From Chara braunii (taxonomy: Eukaryota > Streptophyta > Charophyceae > Charales > Characeae), in NCBI GenBank assembly GCA_003427395.1, contig BFEA01000855.1:147991-190702 (forward strand): DNA of 42,712 nt. Direction: 5' to 3'. A program made the translations under genes and the position numbers. The notes under the pieces were generated by a model. It was not told where the DNA came from. It ran no database searches and saw only the letters and a list, made by a program, of their open reading frames with translations. Shown here piece by piece: positions 41,992 to 42,712 of this stretch; the stretch's first letter is position 1, and every line of letters starts with the position of its first letter.

Positions 41992-42712
41992 TGTCGAGAT
42001 ATTATCTTTTGTGGAGGATTACACCACTCCTCGACGCTATGTGGCGCGCCATTAAGTGACTGGGGTTTTCAAGCCCCAGTACACTAAACAGTCTTACATT
42101 TTGTTTAGATTTATTGCTTATTTTTTTTAGATTCATGTCTTACATTTATTTTATTTATTTATTTTTTTATTTTTTGCTTAGATTTTTTTAGATTCATGTC
42201 TTACAGTTTGTTTAGATTTATTGCTTATTTTTTTGAGATTCATGTCTTACATTTTGTTTAGATTTATGACTTTTCTTTTTGTTCCGTTTTTGTGAGTGCC
42301 CGTTCGTTTCGAACGAACGGGCAATTCGGAGTCTGGCTGTGCCAGACTGTTTCGTCGGACCCTCACCGACTCATCAGGAGGCTGAGCCTCGACAGTTGGG
42401 CAGCCAGCTGAATCAGCCGCAGGAATGCGGCTGTATATAGGTACGTCGAGGGGGGTTCTTCAGAGAGAGAGGGAGAGGGGGACGTGACTCGCCAGGCTAT
42501 TTCGTCGGACTTACACCGACTAATCCGGGGGTTGCGCCCTGACAACCCATCTGTGGATGGGCGGGTCTATCTGCTACATTAAGTGGCAAGGTACGGAGGC
42601 TTCGTGGGACTCATTGCCCACAATTTAGGTGAGTTAGTTCCTTTGTTTGTTTGTTTTTTTTTTTTTTTTTTTTTTTTTTTTTCTGAGTTTTTTTTTTTTT
42701 TTTTTTTTTTTT
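41992..42712 (+). repeat. E3 3' LTR, first 721 bases
   Basis: The first 47 bases match the E2a LTR start (TGTCGAGATATTATC ... GATTACACCACTC). From about 42039 the sequence switches to the hairpin/TATA block seen at 29187-29846. It has a TATA box at 42434-42441 and a splice-donor-like site at 42626-42634. A repeat of about 50 bases (GATTCATGTCTTACATTTTG type) is expanded at 42092-42280 compared with the left copy, and the GAAA-loop hairpin is absent. The LTR continues beyond the window. Confidence 0.8.

Larger units (their letters stand above)
29187..42712 (+). mobile_element. E3, Ty3/gypsy LTR retrotransposon with very long LTR
   Basis: The order is 5' LTR region (to 34914), PBS (34917-34934), gag, protease, RT-RNase H, a long spacer, integrase (to 41191), 3' non-coding DNA, PPT (41978-41991) and 3' LTR start (41992). 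The 3' LTR begins TGTCGAG and the 5' LTR ends CTCGACA, as in E2a. 42039-42712 repeats 29187-29846, which supports an LTR pair, although the first 47 bases of the 3' LTR are not found before 29187. Coding regions are broken by many stops. No chromodomain is seen. Confidence 0.82.

Overview
The window reads as repeat-dense nuclear DNA of a eukaryote and contains no ordinary host gene that I can recognise. Everything identifiable is transposon sequence. Three primer-binding sites match the 3' end of plant-type tRNA-Asp, there are plant-style telo-box repeats, and the gag-pol proteins are of Ty3/gypsy type. A green-lineage genome is therefore likely. The style of the polyproteins reminds me of the charophyte alga Chara, but that is recall and not proof.

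Layout. (1) 1-18209, minus strand: E1, a giant Ty3/gypsy retrotransposon. A 4.8 kb 5' LTR lies on the right (13413-18209) and only 41 bases of the 3' LTR are inside the window on the left. From its 5' end the interior holds a 1.9 kb leader, a 4.8 kb block of unknown accessory ORFs (11443 down to 6618), then gag, protease, RT-RNase H and integrase, all broken by stops and frameshifts. (2) 18210-24923, plus strand: E2a, a coding-free LTR element with PBS, a 0.98 kb interior, PPT and a complete 3.8 kb 3' LTR (21121-24923). E1 sits inside its 5' LTR. (3) 24976-27949, plus strand: a decayed cut-and-paste DDE transposase gene of a Kolobok/Mutator-like type. (4) 28043-29186: a composite of E2-type LTR sequence, a tRNA-like sequence and long T tracts. 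(5) about 29187-42712, plus strand: E3, a second gag-pol element related to E2a by its LTR ends. It has a very long 5' LTR region, full but broken gag-pol, PPT, and the start of a 3' LTR that runs off the window.

Most interesting: the accessory block of E1 is a tandem array of divergent copies of one unrecognised protein family, called P here. By eye its N, middle and C blocks can be aligned. A copy with similar blocks appears inside the 5' LTR region of E3 (32627-33764). This suggests an undescribed accessory module shared by two retrotransposon families and placed differently in each. The E2/E3 LTRs also carry long strings of short perfect hairpins, some varying in a compensatory way between repeats. 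In E3 these end at a TATA box and consensus splice donors. Homology statements between copies were made by eye without alignment software.
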